Shown in pieces: positions 17,272 to 25,812 of a stretch of DNA of 64,000 nucleotides (positions within the stretch are counted from its first letter, which is position 1; every line of letters starts with the position of its first letter). The position numbers and the translations under genes were made by a program. The stretch lies in NCBI RefSeq assembly GCF_001422725.1, contig NZ_LMMA01000035.1, positions 62,001 through 126,000 on the forward strand. The letters are read 5' to 3'. Below the pieces are notes generated by a model, which searched no databases, was not told the origin of the DNA, and was given only the letters and a program-made list of their open reading frames with translations. The stretch comes from Flavobacterium sp. Leaf82 (lineage in GTDB: Bacteria > Bacteroidota > Bacteroidia > Flavobacteriales > Flavobacteriaceae).

Positions 17272-19290
17272 ATGAAAAACATAAAATATAGATACTGTCT
17301 AATTGCTTTAGCATCAATTTTACTATTTGCCTGCAGTACTAAAAAAACATACAAAATAAGTTCTCCCGGAAAAAATGCCGAATTAATTTTTGAGTTAACT
17401 CCTTCAGGTCAGCCTCAATATAGTTTTGCAGCAAACGGAAAATCAGTTATAGAACCATCATTGCTGGGATTTGAGTTTAAAGGAATCCAGAAAATGACAG
17501 AAGGTTTTGAAGTGGTTTCCACCGAAGAAAAAACAGCAGATGAAACATGGGAACAACCTTGGGGTGAATTTAAAAAAGTAAGAGATCACCACAACGAATT
17601 AATTGTTCATTTGAAAGAATCAAAAGGAGAAGAACGTCTGGTAGATATTATTTTCAGGATTTTTGATGATGGGGTAGGTTTTAGATATGAATTTCCAAAA
17701 CAGCCAAATTTAAATAAAGTCGAAATATCAAATGAGATTACCCAGTTTACTTTTAAATCTGAAAATGATGTTTGGTGGATTCCCGTACATCGCGAAAACA
17801 GTTATTACGAAAGTACGTATCGCAAAACAGCTGTTAGCAAAACAGATACCATAAATACACCGGCAACTTTTGAAACTAAAGAAAAATTATTTGTGGCGAT
17901 TCACGAAGCCAATTTAACTGATTTTACTTCAATGACGTTATTAAAAGTAAATAATAAACAATACAAAAGCGAATTGGTGCCTTGGGCAAATGGAGTAAAA
18001 GTATATGCAGAAACTCCGTTTAAAACACCATGGAGAACAATTATAGTAGGTAAAACTCCCGGAGATGTGGCGACATCTACGATTATGCTGAATCTAAATG
18101 AACCTTCAAAAATTGAAGATCTTTCCTGGATTACGCCTTCAAAATATATAGGAATCTGGTGGGGAATGCATCTTGAAAAATACACTTGGGGACAAGGACC
18201 CAAACATGGAGCGACGACTAAAAACACAAAAGAATATATAGATTTTGCAGCAAAAAACAATTTCGACGGTGTTCTTGTAGAAGGCTGGAACGAAGGTTGG
18301 GATGGCGACTGGACGGCTGATGGATCATCGTTTAGTTTTGTAAAAGCATATCCTGATTTTAATCTGGAAGAAATTACAAAATATGCCGCTATTAAAAATG
18401 TTCGTTTAATTGGACATCACGAAACTGCGGGTGCGACCAAACATTATGAAAGCCAGTTAGAAGATGCTTTTAAACTGTATCAGAAAATGGGTGTAAATAC
18501 CGTAAAAACCGGTTATGTAAACAAATATTTAGATAAAAAAGAATGGCACGACAGTCAATATGGAGCACGTCATTACAGAAAAGTAATGGAAACTGCAGCT
18601 AAATATCATATCATGATCGACAATCATGAACCTATAAAAGGAACTGGATTACAGCGTACTTATCCCAACTTTATGTCGCAGGAAGGCGGAAGAGGGCAAG
18701 AGTACAACGCATGGTCTGTTGATGGCGGAAACACACCGGAACATTTAACCACTTTGCCTTTTACCAGAATGCTTTCAGGACCATTTGATTATACACCGGG
18801 GAATTTTAATTTTGATTATAAAACACCATCCGGAGCCAGAGTTCAAACGACTTTAGCAAACCAACTGGCATTGTACGTTATTATTTTTAGCCCCTTGCAA
18901 ATGGCTTCAGATTTGCCGGAGAATTATGTAGATAAACCGGAATTTCAGTTTATAAAAGATGTTCCGTGCAATTGGTCAGATACTAAAGTTCTGGATTCTA
19001 AAATAGGAGAATATACGACAATTGTGCGTAAAGACTGGGATGATAAAAACTGGTATTTGGGATCTATTACAAACAGTTCTGCAAGAGATCTTAAAGTAGA
19101 TTTATCATTTTTAGATAAAGGAAAAGAATACGAAGCCGAAATTTATGCAGATGGAGCAGGAGCAAATTACAAGACAAATCCATATCCGGTGACAATTTCA
19201 AAACAAAAAGTAAATAGTAAAACGATACTGGATCTTAAGTTGGCAGCTGGAGGAGGAACAGCTATAAAATTTACCCCAATACAAAAATAA
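17272..19290 (+). CDS. GH97 alpha-glucosidase, inverting (SusB) type
   Basis: The 672-residue lipoprotein has Cys at 21 (LLFAC), then the GH97 N-terminal beta-sandwich, a (beta/alpha)8 barrel (FDGVLVEGWNEGW) and a C-terminal beta domain. The catalytic set of SusB is visible with exact spacing: E384 in GHHETAG, E453 in DNHEPI and E477 in GRGQEY, separated by 69 and 24 residues as in SusB E439, E508 and E532. The site that carries the Asp nucleophile in retaining GH97 alpha-galactosidases is G414 (VKTGYV). This predicts an inverting alpha-glucoside hydrolase that trims oligosaccharides made by the GH71/99-like enzyme. Confidence 0.9.
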   Translation: MKNIKYRYCLIALASILLFACSTKKTYKISSPGKNAELIFELTPSGQPQYSFAANGKSVIEPSLLGFEFKGIQKMTEGFEVVSTEEKTADETWEQPWGEFKKVRDHHNELIVHLKESKGEERLVDIIFRIFDDGVGFRYEFPKQPNLNKVEISNEITQFTFKSENDVWWIPVHRENSYYESTYRKTAVSKTDTINTPATFETKEKLFVAIHEANLTDFTSMTLLKVNNKQYKSELVPWANGVKVYAETPFKTPWRTIIVGKTPGDVATSTIMLNLNEPSKIEDLSWITPSKYIGIWWGMHLEKYTWGQGPKHGATTKNTKEYIDFAAKNNFDGVLVEGWNEGWDGDWTADGSSFSFVKAYPDFNLEEITKYAAIKNVRLIGHHETAGATKHYESQLEDAFKLYQKMGVNTVKTGYVNKYLDKKEWHDSQYGARHYRKVMETAAKYHIMIDNHEPIKGTGLQRTYPNFMSQEGGRGQEYNAWSVDGGNTPEHLTTLPFTRMLSGPFDYTPGNFNFDYKTPSGARVQTTLANQLALYVIIFSPLQMASDLPENYVDKPEFQFIKDVPCNWSDTKVLDSKIGEYTTIVRKDWDDKNWYLGSITNSSARDLKVDLSFLDKGKEYEAEIYADGAGANYKTNPYPVTISKQKVNSKTILDLKLAAGGGTAIKFTPIQK

Positions 19291-19338
19291 GTTAGTTCGT
19301 TTATTTTGAGTTAAGTTTAAGTTTGAGTTTTGACCAAT

Positions 19339-19378
19339 AAACCCGATGTCCTGAAAAAGATATCGGGTTTGTTATTTT
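19339..19378. terminator. Bidirectional terminator between PUL and barrel gene
   Basis: AAACCCGATGTC (19339-19350) and GATATCGGGTTT (19359-19370) pair over 12 positions with one mismatch-like G-T, loop CTGAAAAA, followed by T-rich sequence. It lies between the convergent GH97 and outer membrane protein genes. Downstream, 19430-19470 carries CTTAG...CTCAGAACCTTAGCACCTT, a degenerate member of the repeat also seen at 28176-28250. Confidence 0.75.
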
Positions 19379-19477
19379 ATTATTTCAAGTTTAAAGTTTC
19401 AGGTTTCAAGTTTATGACGAAGACCTTTTCAACTTAGAGCCTTAGTAACTCAGAACCTTAGCACCTTCAAAAAAAAA

Positions 19478-20395
19478 TCAACGCTTGTTATAATTAATAT
19501 GTCCGCCAAAAGTATATGCTGCGGCTAAAGTTGGACCGTTATATCCCCATTTTAAAAAACCATTGAGTCTGTTTTCTACAGCATCTACTTTAAAGTTAAG
19601 TCCGGTATATCCGGCAGTAAGGCTAAAGTTTTTGTGTACATTGTATAAAAGAGAAAGATTATAGCTGATAATTCGTCCGTCGATATCATCGATTTTCAGG
19701 GCGAGATAATTAGCATTTACATACAATCCAAAACGTTTTGTTAGTACAAATTCACCCCAGATTCCAACATCTGGCAAAGGAGCGGTGAAATTAAAATTAT
19801 CTTTATATTCAGCACTTGCCTGATTAGCATTAACGCGTAAACCCACATCTGTAAAAAGTACATGTGCACCAATTAATAAACCGGCTTGATACTTTGGCTT
19901 TGCTAAAAAAGCATAGCCATAGGCAATTCTCGCAATCTGAACATCAAAAAAGGCCGTTACACTGGTGTTTATATTATACGTATGTTCTCCAAAAGTAATC
20001 TCTTTTTGAAGCGTTTTTGTAGAACTTCTGTCTAATGAGAAATATTCAAAACCTAATCTGGATCTTTTTGAAATACGCCAGTCAAATGTTGCCATAAAAG
20101 AAACACTTGATTTCGAAAACCCCAAATCGTCTTCAAGGTCTATTTTGGTACCTCTGTTTCCGTTATTTGTTCCCACTTCGATTTCAGTATTATTAACAGG
20201 GAAAAAAGCTCCGGCAGTTACTCTAAAACGTCTGTCATGCCATGGTAAATCAGTTGCGTCGTAATCCTGAAAGTCTTCTGAAACATCACTTTGTAAAGCC
20301 GGGAGAGATTTATCCAGTGGAATTTCAGCAGTAACCTGGGCCTGAATTGTCAAGGAAAAAAGGGAAACTATCAAAAAATAAAATAATTTTTTCAT
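19478..20395 (-). CDS. Outer membrane beta-barrel protein
   Basis: The 305-residue protein starts at ATG 20395 with a good signal peptide (MKKLFYFLIVSLFSLTIQAQ); an in-frame upstream start adds only 20 unlikely residues. The mature part is rich in alternating aromatic strands (WRISKRSRLGFEYFSL, KFSLTAGYTGLNFK-like segments) and ends in an aromatic-containing strand region, typical of 10-14-stranded barrels. Function unknown. The divergent MarR gene at 20566 shares a 170-base control region, so the pair may form a regulator-target unit. Confidence 0.7.
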   Translation of the reverse strand: MKKLFYFLIVSLFSLTIQAQVTAEIPLDKSLPALQSDVSEDFQDYDATDLPWHDRRFRVTAGAFFPVNNTEIEVGTNNGNRGTKIDLEDDLGFSKSSVSFMATFDWRISKRSRLGFEYFSLDRSSTKTLQKEITFGEHTYNINTSVTAFFDVQIARIAYGYAFLAKPKYQAGLLIGAHVLFTDVGLRVNANQASAEYKDNFNFTAPLPDVGIWGEFVLTKRFGLYVNANYLALKIDDIDGRIISYNLSLLYNVHKNFSLTAGYTGLNFKVDAVENRLNGFLKWGYNGPTLAAAYTFGGHINYNKR

Positions 20396-20532
20396 GAGAC
20401 TTATTTTTAGATTTATTGATAAATTTTTAACAATTAAAGTTAACAAAAAAATCATTCATTTCTGTTTTTTGATTCCTTTATTTAATTAAAAATATCTGAA
20501 TATCAATAAATTATGTATTTTGTTAAAATTAG

Positions 20533-20561
20533 TTGACATGTCACTCTTTTTTGTAATTTTG
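20533..20561 (+). promoter_or_regulatory. Promoter/operator of the second marR gene
   Basis: TTG (20533-20535), an 18-base spacer and TAATTTTG (20554-20561) make a good promoter. The palindrome TGACATGTCA (20534-20543) overlaps the -33 box. The ATG at 20566 is five bases after the -7 box, so the transcript should begin at or next to the start codon and be leaderless. The same site could control the divergent barrel gene. Confidence 0.55.
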
Positions 20562-20565
20562 TTTT

Positions 20566-21030
20566 ATGAAAGAAACAGAAACAGATTTAAATGCATATAA
20601 ACAGGAGATGTCAGAGAGTTTTTTCTTTCAGATTCACCGTATAAAACGTGCTATCTTTCGTCATACCAATGCATTAATGAACGAAGCGGGTATTACTTTA
20701 CAATTAGAACAACTCCCGTTGATTATGATTCTACAAAATAAAAGTCGTTCGCAAAGAGAACTTTCGGATGTTACAATGCGGGACAAATCGTCTATTTTAA
20801 GAAGTATAAATGCCTTAGAAAAAAAGGATTTGGTTGTGGTTAAAAAGGATAAAAGCGACAAGCGAAAAAATATTGTAAGTCTTACAGAAGAAGGAATTGA
20901 TTTGGCAAAAAATATTAGAATTTTAATGAAGAGGGCAGAAGATGAGGTTTTGGCTGTTTTCTCAGTCAAAGAAAGAGCAGAAGCTTTAGAAACAATCAAA
21001 GGTTACGCCGATAAATTAGATACGCTTTAA
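20566..21030 (+). CDS. MarR family transcriptional regulator
   Basis: The 154-residue winged-helix protein has its recognition region around 60-95 (SQRELSDVTMRDKSSILRSINALEKKDLV) and a wing DKSDKRKNIVSLTEEG. A longer N-terminal acidic lead precedes the first helix. It is divergent from an outer membrane barrel gene and lies before a MATE pump gene, though the pump is separated by 465 bases of repeats. Either neighbour may be its target. A TGACATGTCA palindrome in its own promoter suggests autoregulation. Confidence 0.85.
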   Translation: MKETETDLNAYKQEMSESFFFQIHRIKRAIFRHTNALMNEAGITLQLEQLPLIMILQNKSRSQRELSDVTMRDKSSILRSINALEKKDLVVVKKDKSDKRKNIVSLTEEGIDLAKNIRILMKRAEDEVLAVFSVKERAEALETIKGYADKLDTL

Positions 21031-21035
21031 TTAAT

Positions 21036-21484
21036 AAAAAAAAAGGTTGCCACAAATTTCACAAATTATCCCGAATCTTTACTTACGGCATAAATAAGCA
21101 GAAAACGAATTAGTGAAATTAGTGAAATTGGTGTAATTAGTGGCTAAAGAATTGAATAAAAAAAGGTTGCCACAAATTTCACAAATTATCCCGAATTTTT
21201 ACTTACAGCATAAATAAGCAGGAAATGAATTAGTGAAATTGGTGTAATTATTGGCTAAAGAATTGAATAAAAAAAGGTTGCCACAAATTTCACAAATTAT
21301 ACCGAATCTTTACTTATGGCATAAATAAGCAGAAAACGAATTAGTGAAATTGGTATAATTAATTGCTAAAGAATTGAATAAAAAAAGGTTGCCACAAATT
21401 TCACAAATTATCCTGAATATTTACTTCCTGCAAGAATAAGCAGAAACTGAATTAGTGAAATTTGTGTAATTAGTGGCTAAAGAA
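21036..21484. repeat. Four tandem copies of a 111-120 bp palindromic unit
   Basis: GGTTGCCACAAATTTCACAAATTAT begins units at 21045, 21165, 21276 and 21387, giving periods of 120, 111 and 111. Each unit ends in AATTAGTGAAATTGGTGTAATTAGTGGCTAA, an imperfect inverted copy of its own start, so every unit can fold on itself. The first has a 9-base internal duplication (AGTGAAATT twice). Copies differ by a few point changes. They fill the whole gap between marR and the MATE gene; there is no other feature in it. Confidence 0.95.
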
Positions 21485-21495
21485 AAATTTACAAA

Positions 21496-22914
21496 ATGAA
21501 CAAAAACGAATTATTAGAAGGTCCAATACTTTCTTCATTATTAAAATTGGCAGTTCCTATTATGATTGCCAATTTGCTACAAGCCGCATATCAATTAGTA
21601 GATGCTTTTTGGGTTGGTCGTTTAGGCGGAGACGCTGTCGCAGCGGTATCTGTAAGTACACCCGTAATTTTCCTGACGATTGCTCTGGGAACTGGGCTTG
21701 CAATTGCCGGATCGATACTTATTGCACAATATTTTGGAGCAGGACAACAAGAAATGGTCAATCATGTGGCGGCACAAACCTTACTGATGGTAATTTCGGC
21801 TTCGATCGTTTTATCGATTATTGGATATTTTCTAAGTCCGTATTTCCTGCAAATTTTAAAGGTCACTCCTGAAGTTTATAAAGATGCTTTGGGCTTTATG
21901 CAAATTGCATTTATCGGTCTGGTTTTTAGTTTTAGTTTCATGATTTTTCAATCGGTAATGCGAGGCGTTGGTCGTGTTACTTTACCGGTTTATATTGTAT
22001 TGGGAACAGTAATTCTGAATTTTGCGTTAGATCCGCTGTTTATTTTTGGGTGGAAATTTATTCCGGCAATGGGCGTAAAAGGAGCAGCTTTGGCTACTTT
22101 ATCGACTCAGAGTTTGGCGATTATAATAGGATTTGCTATTTTATTTAGAGGTAAACATGGAATTCACTTGCAGCTAAAAGATTTTAAACCGGATTTTAAG
22201 CATATTAAAAAAGCGTTCAAAATTGGTTTTCCTTCCTCTATCGAGCAATCCATGCGTGCAGTTGGATTAACTGCGATTACTTTTTTGATTGTACATTTTG
22301 GAACTACAACTGTGGCTTCTTACGGAGCAGGTTCAAATTTGATTCAGCTTGTAATGATTCCGGCTTTGGGACTTTCTATGGCGATTGCAACTTTGGTAGG
22401 ACAAAATATTGGCGCTGGAAATATGCTTCGTGCCGGAAAAATAGCAAAATTAGGCGCGTATTTAGGTTTTGGATTATTAACCGGAATTGGCTTAATTGCT
22501 TACGCTTTTGCGCCACATTTAATTGCTTTTTTCGTGCCAAACGAACCTTCTGTAATTGCAGGCGGAACAACTTTTTTAAGAATCACTTGTCTTTCCTGGG
22601 GATTTTTAGGACTTCAGATGTGTTTGTTAGGTGTTTTTAGAGCGGTTGGTAATACAACATTGCCTATGATTTTGACACTGGTTTCGCAATGGGTTTTACA
22701 ATTTCCGCTGGCGTATATTTTATCACATAATACCTCTTTGGGACCAATTGGTATTTGGTGGGCTTTTCCAATTTCGACTGTTATAACTGCAATAGTGACG
22801 ATGCTTATTTATGCCAAAGGCGACTGGAAAAAAGAAAGATTATCCGGTAAAACAAATAAACTGATTGATAAAGTCGAAAAAGAAATTGTAAAAGAAGGAT
22901 TTGAATTGAAATAG
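21496..22914 (+). CDS. MATE family efflux transporter
   Basis: The 472-residue protein has twelve predicted transmembrane helices in two halves and the family motifs: LKLAVPIMIANLLQAAYQLVDAFWVGRLGGDAVAAVS at the N-terminus and the matching second half IGFPSSIEQSMRAVG...GAGSNLIQLVMIPALGLSMAIATLVGQNIGAG. It would export drugs or metabolites using a Na+ or H+ gradient. The last tandem repeat ends 11 bases before its ATG, so the promoter must lie within or before the repeats. A clear terminator follows. Confidence 0.9.
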   Translation: MNKNELLEGPILSSLLKLAVPIMIANLLQAAYQLVDAFWVGRLGGDAVAAVSVSTPVIFLTIALGTGLAIAGSILIAQYFGAGQQEMVNHVAAQTLLMVISASIVLSIIGYFLSPYFLQILKVTPEVYKDALGFMQIAFIGLVFSFSFMIFQSVMRGVGRVTLPVYIVLGTVILNFALDPLFIFGWKFIPAMGVKGAALATLSTQSLAIIIGFAILFRGKHGIHLQLKDFKPDFKHIKKAFKIGFPSSIEQSMRAVGLTAITFLIVHFGTTTVASYGAGSNLIQLVMIPALGLSMAIATLVGQNIGAGNMLRAGKIAKLGAYLGFGLLTGIGLIAYAFAPHLIAFFVPNEPSVIAGGTTFLRITCLSWGFLGLQMCLLGVFRAVGNTTLPMILTLVSQWVLQFPLAYILSHNTSLGPIGIWWAFPISTVITAIVTMLIYAKGDWKKERLSGKTNKLIDKVEKEIVKEGFELK

Positions 22915-22947
22915 ATTTCAGGTTACTAAAATGAAATAAAAAAGTAG

Positions 22948-22975
22948 AGACGCACAGCAGTGCGTCTTTTTTTTG
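22948..22975 (+). terminator. Terminator after the MATE gene
   Basis: AGACGCAC, loop AGCA, GTGCGTCT and a run of eight T form a textbook terminator. A near-identical copy (AGGCGCAC, AGTA, GTGCGTCT, T run) lies at 26941-26967, so this terminator is itself a repeated unit. Confidence 0.88.
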
Positions 22976-22989
22976 TGAAATACAATCAC

Positions 22990-23145
22990 AATATTTTTGC
23001 AATAGATCTAGCGGAAACCTAAAGTCGCGTGAGGGATAGAAGCTGGCTACCGAAGTAGCGCGGATAGCCCGACAGCATGCCAATAAAAGGGCGAATAAGC
23101 GCAAAGTATTTTTGCCCTTTTATTGGGATGGTGGCACGCCCAAAT
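22990..23145. repeat. Structured intergenic repeat-like element
   Basis: This GC-richer island contains GCGTGAGGGATAGAAGC, GCGGATAGCCCGACAGC and a hairpin whose arms are CCAATAAAAGGGC and GCCCTTTTATTGG with a loop of about 25 bases, ending in GGTGGCACGCCC. It is unlike the surrounding AT-rich DNA and resembles the dispersed palindromic elements elsewhere in the window in style but not in sequence. No tRNA fold fits it. Confidence 0.5.
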
Positions 23146-23223
23146 GATCAATTGATTTTTTGATATGTTATTGATTTTTAAATCTGATTTGTTATATTTG
23201 AAAGTAAATTCTCAAAACAAAAC

Positions 23224-24393
23224 ATGGATAAAAAATTAAAACAATACTTTGTAAAATCTTTCGTAGTGTTATTATTGATTCATTTAGGCTATTTTTTATA
23301 TGGCTTTTTCATGTTCGAAGGAATCGCAAATACCAATAGTTATTTTGAGTTTTACAGGTTTAAGTTTTATGATGATGTATCTATTTCGCACTTTTTTATA
23401 ACGGGTTTATTTTTGCTTTTCTTCTTGATATTCTTGCTGAGAAACTATTACGATCATAATTATTCTCACCTTAAAGCAATTAAAATTAGCTTTATACTGT
23501 TATTAATTTCCTTTTTGAGCTTGTCATTTTTTGTGAGTTATAGTTTTGGTTTAAATGCAAAGCTGAGGTCAGAATTGCCTGAATCTGATTTTAATAAGGA
23601 CAAAACCCTTTTGAATGTTCTAAATCCGTTTTTGTATAATTATACATCTTATAGTTCTGAGAAGTTATTTAACCCGGTAAATGTTTTATACCCAAAACCT
23701 TATCCGATTATTGAGGTTGCAGATAGTACTTTTAATGGTCAATATTATGAAGTTAATCGTGAATATTACAGCATTGATACGTTAAGGGTTTTAACGACTG
23801 ATTTGTATAAAATTTCGAATTCGATTTTATATAAAATAGGGTTTGATCAAAAAGAAATTACGGAGAGAATAATCAGGAAAAATATCATAAAAGACAGTAC
23901 CGAACTTATATACAAAGGCATGCAGGTTCATCCTGATTATGATGATGATATTTGCATATTTCTGGAAAACAAAGAATTATTTAGTGCTATAGATGGAATT
24001 CCAATAGCCAAACAACAATATAGTAATGCCGTAAAAAGGTATAAATTATTGTATCAGTTTAAGAAAGATTCCTTACAAACCAACTTTCAGAGATTAGATA
24101 CTTTATTAAAAAAATACAAAATACAGACTTATTTGAATCCTAAAGATTTAACTAAAGATGTTGAATTGTATAAAAATACCGATAAATCGCTGAACGAGAT
24201 TAGAAATAATTTTGACAGGGAAGCTTTGACAGAAAAATTTGCCATGCTTAACAGATTGTTTTATGAACCCAATTATCTTCACCCATCAATTATTGAGATA
24301 TTTTTTGGCGTAATAAGTATCGTTTGGTTGCTTCTGTTCCTGATTTATGTATTGTTTAATTACAGAAAAAAAACAAGAGCAAGTCAAAATTAA
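23224..24393 (+). CDS. Membrane protein of unknown function
   Basis: I do not recognise this 389-residue protein. It has three N-terminal transmembrane helices (about 10-30, 58-75 and 88-108), a large soluble middle of roughly 230 residues rich in Tyr, Asn and Lys with a coiled stretch near the end, and one C-terminal helix (FFGVISIVWLLLFLIYVLF) followed by a basic tail. The overall plan, helices at both ends around a periplasmic domain, recalls LptF/LptG-like or FtsX-like proteins, but no motif supports either. It is a single gene with a repeat before it. Confidence 0.5.
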   Translation: MDKKLKQYFVKSFVVLLLIHLGYFLYGFFMFEGIANTNSYFEFYRFKFYDDVSISHFFITGLFLLFFLIFLLRNYYDHNYSHLKAIKISFILLLISFLSLSFFVSYSFGLNAKLRSELPESDFNKDKTLLNVLNPFLYNYTSYSSEKLFNPVNVLYPKPYPIIEVADSTFNGQYYEVNREYYSIDTLRVLTTDLYKISNSILYKIGFDQKEITERIIRKNIIKDSTELIYKGMQVHPDYDDDICIFLENKELFSAIDGIPIAKQQYSNAVKRYKLLYQFKKDSLQTNFQRLDTLLKKYKIQTYLNPKDLTKDVELYKNTDKSLNEIRNNFDREALTEKFAMLNRLFYEPNYLHPSIIEIFFGVISIVWLLLFLIYVLFNYRKKTRASQN

Positions 24394-24403
24394 TTTTTGA
24401 AAT

Positions 24404-24838
24404 TTAAACCCGGTTATAATCGGCTCTCCAGTGTACGATTGCTTTTTTAATGGCATCGCCTGTCAGATTGTTTTTTAGCGCATCTTCAAGAAGCGGTAAT
24501 AATTCATCGTCTGGCGCAAAGCGTAAAGCAAATATTTGATCATCTGTTAGTTTGTATTCAAATTCTTCAAATCTTTTTCCGGTCAGGGTAAAATAACGGT
24601 AACGGAGTTCGAGCCTTACAATGCGGTTTTGAAGAATTAGCGCATAATGCTGACGTAACATAAAGGCAAGGCAAAACAAGAATATAAAACCAACGCTTAT
24701 AAAAGCCCAAATTAATGTATCGTTTGTAGTAAAAGCAAAGTAAATACTTGCGGCTAAGAAAATTGTTAAAACAGGGTAGTAGACAAAATGATGCGGATTA
24801 TAAAATCGTATATGATTGTAATAGGTTTGAATTTTCAT
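24404..24838 (-). CDS. Two-helix membrane protein, DUF6526-like
   Basis: The 144-residue protein has a short N-terminal segment (YYNHIRFYNPHHFVYYP), two transmembrane helices (about 20-60) and a cytoplasmic C-terminal half with LRLEL-type helices and ALRFAPDDELLPLLEDAL. The layout and the start motif fit the DUF6526 family of Bacteroidota; no function is known. It is convergent with the previous gene. The 272 bases after it (24839-25110) hold nothing that I can name beyond AT-rich DNA. Confidence 0.6.
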   Translation of the reverse strand: MKIQTYYNHIRFYNPHHFVYYPVLTIFLAASIYFAFTTNDTLIWAFISVGFIFLFCLAFMLRQHYALILQNRIVRLELRYRYFTLTGKRFEEFEYKLTDDQIFALRFAPDDELLPLLEDALKNNLTGDAIKKAIVHWRADYNRV

Positions 24839-25110
24839 AACTTTTTTGTTTTTTTATTGGGGGATTAAAAAACAAAAGCTACCCTAAAAAAATAGAATAG
24901 CTTTTTTTCCAAAAATAAACTAACATAACCAATGTTCTCTTTATAATTAAACTTATTCAAAGTTCTCTTAGTAATATCTATATTTTAAAAAAAGCCTCAA
25001 TTTCATGATTATCCTTTTTCATGGCTTTAATTTGATATAGTAAAATTAGTTAGATTGTAGGATTTTATGTTATATTTTAAAATACAAATGTTATAAAATT
25101 TCAATATCTG

Positions 25111-25596
25111 TTATAAATAACTAGCAATGATCTTCCATTCGTCTAATTTAGATTGGTAACTTTTACTGGCATTCGCCGGACTTGTAGAGGGTAAAGTTAT
25201 AAGTTGATAAGGATTTTCTAAATGAACATACTTCTTGAAAAATGCTGCTGCTTTTTGTCCGTTGAATGCTATTGTTTTGATATTTGGATGTTGTTTTAAA
25301 AAAGTTTCAAAATCATTTGCGATCTCGTTTTTTATAGCACTGTCTAAACTGCCAACCCTGTCACAAAATTGAAGAACATCCCACACGGCAATTTTGTTTT
25401 TTTGCAAAAGGGCTTTTCTTGTTTCATAATCTTTCGTGAAATCTTCTTTAAGAATTGTAAACATAAATTTCCAGAAATTATTCTGGTTGTGACCATAATA
25501 TTGATTTAGTTCTAATGACTTTGTTCCCGGCATTGTGCCCAGAATCAAAATGTTAGCGTCATTATTAGATATAGGTGAGAATGAAAAACTTTTCAT
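25111..25596 (-). CDS. DNA-deoxyinosine / uracil-DNA glycosylase family protein
   Basis: The 161-residue protein has the UDG-fold motif 1 in the form ILGTMPGTKSLELNQYYGHNQNNFW (about residues 18-42), the hallmark of the HDG branch of the uracil-DNA glycosylase superfamily. A second motif, TLPSTSPANAS, lies near the C-terminus in the DNA-intercalation loop position. It should remove deaminated bases (hypoxanthine, perhaps xanthine or uracil) from DNA. It stands alone. The Asn in GHNQN is expected to help position water, as in family 6. Confidence 0.8.
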   Translation of the reverse strand: MKSFSFSPISNNDANILILGTMPGTKSLELNQYYGHNQNNFWKFMFTILKEDFTKDYETRKALLQKNKIAVWDVLQFCDRVGSLDSAIKNEIANDFETFLKQHPNIKTIAFNGQKAAAFFKKYVHLENPYQLITLPSTSPANASKSYQSKLDEWKIIASYL

Positions 25597-25812
25597 GAAG
25601 CATTGAATTTGTAATACAGGAAGGTAATAATTTTAAATGTTAAAATCATAATGCAGAAGTAATTATAAAACAATTTCGAAAAATTATATAACATTTTTCC
25701 TGCATCATTGGGCGAACTTTGAACCGTAGATTTTATAAATCCGTTACCACAAAACGGACTTTGTTTTTTTATAAATCTATATAAAATAAAGTAGAATTTA
25801 AATCCTTGCAAA

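Noticed and set aside
21036..21484. CRISPR array
   Set aside because: The periodic units are 111-120 bp and nearly identical along their full length, with no unique spacers and no cas genes.
22990..23145. Possible tRNA or other known structured RNA
   Set aside because: GC-rich and foldable, but no cloverleaf, T-loop consensus or CCA-proximal acceptor stem could be assembled; treated as a repeat-like element.
25593..25811. 72-codon minus-strand frame before the mismatch glycosylase
   Set aside because: It overlaps the glycosylase start and has no recognisable feature; it is more likely upstream leader sequence.
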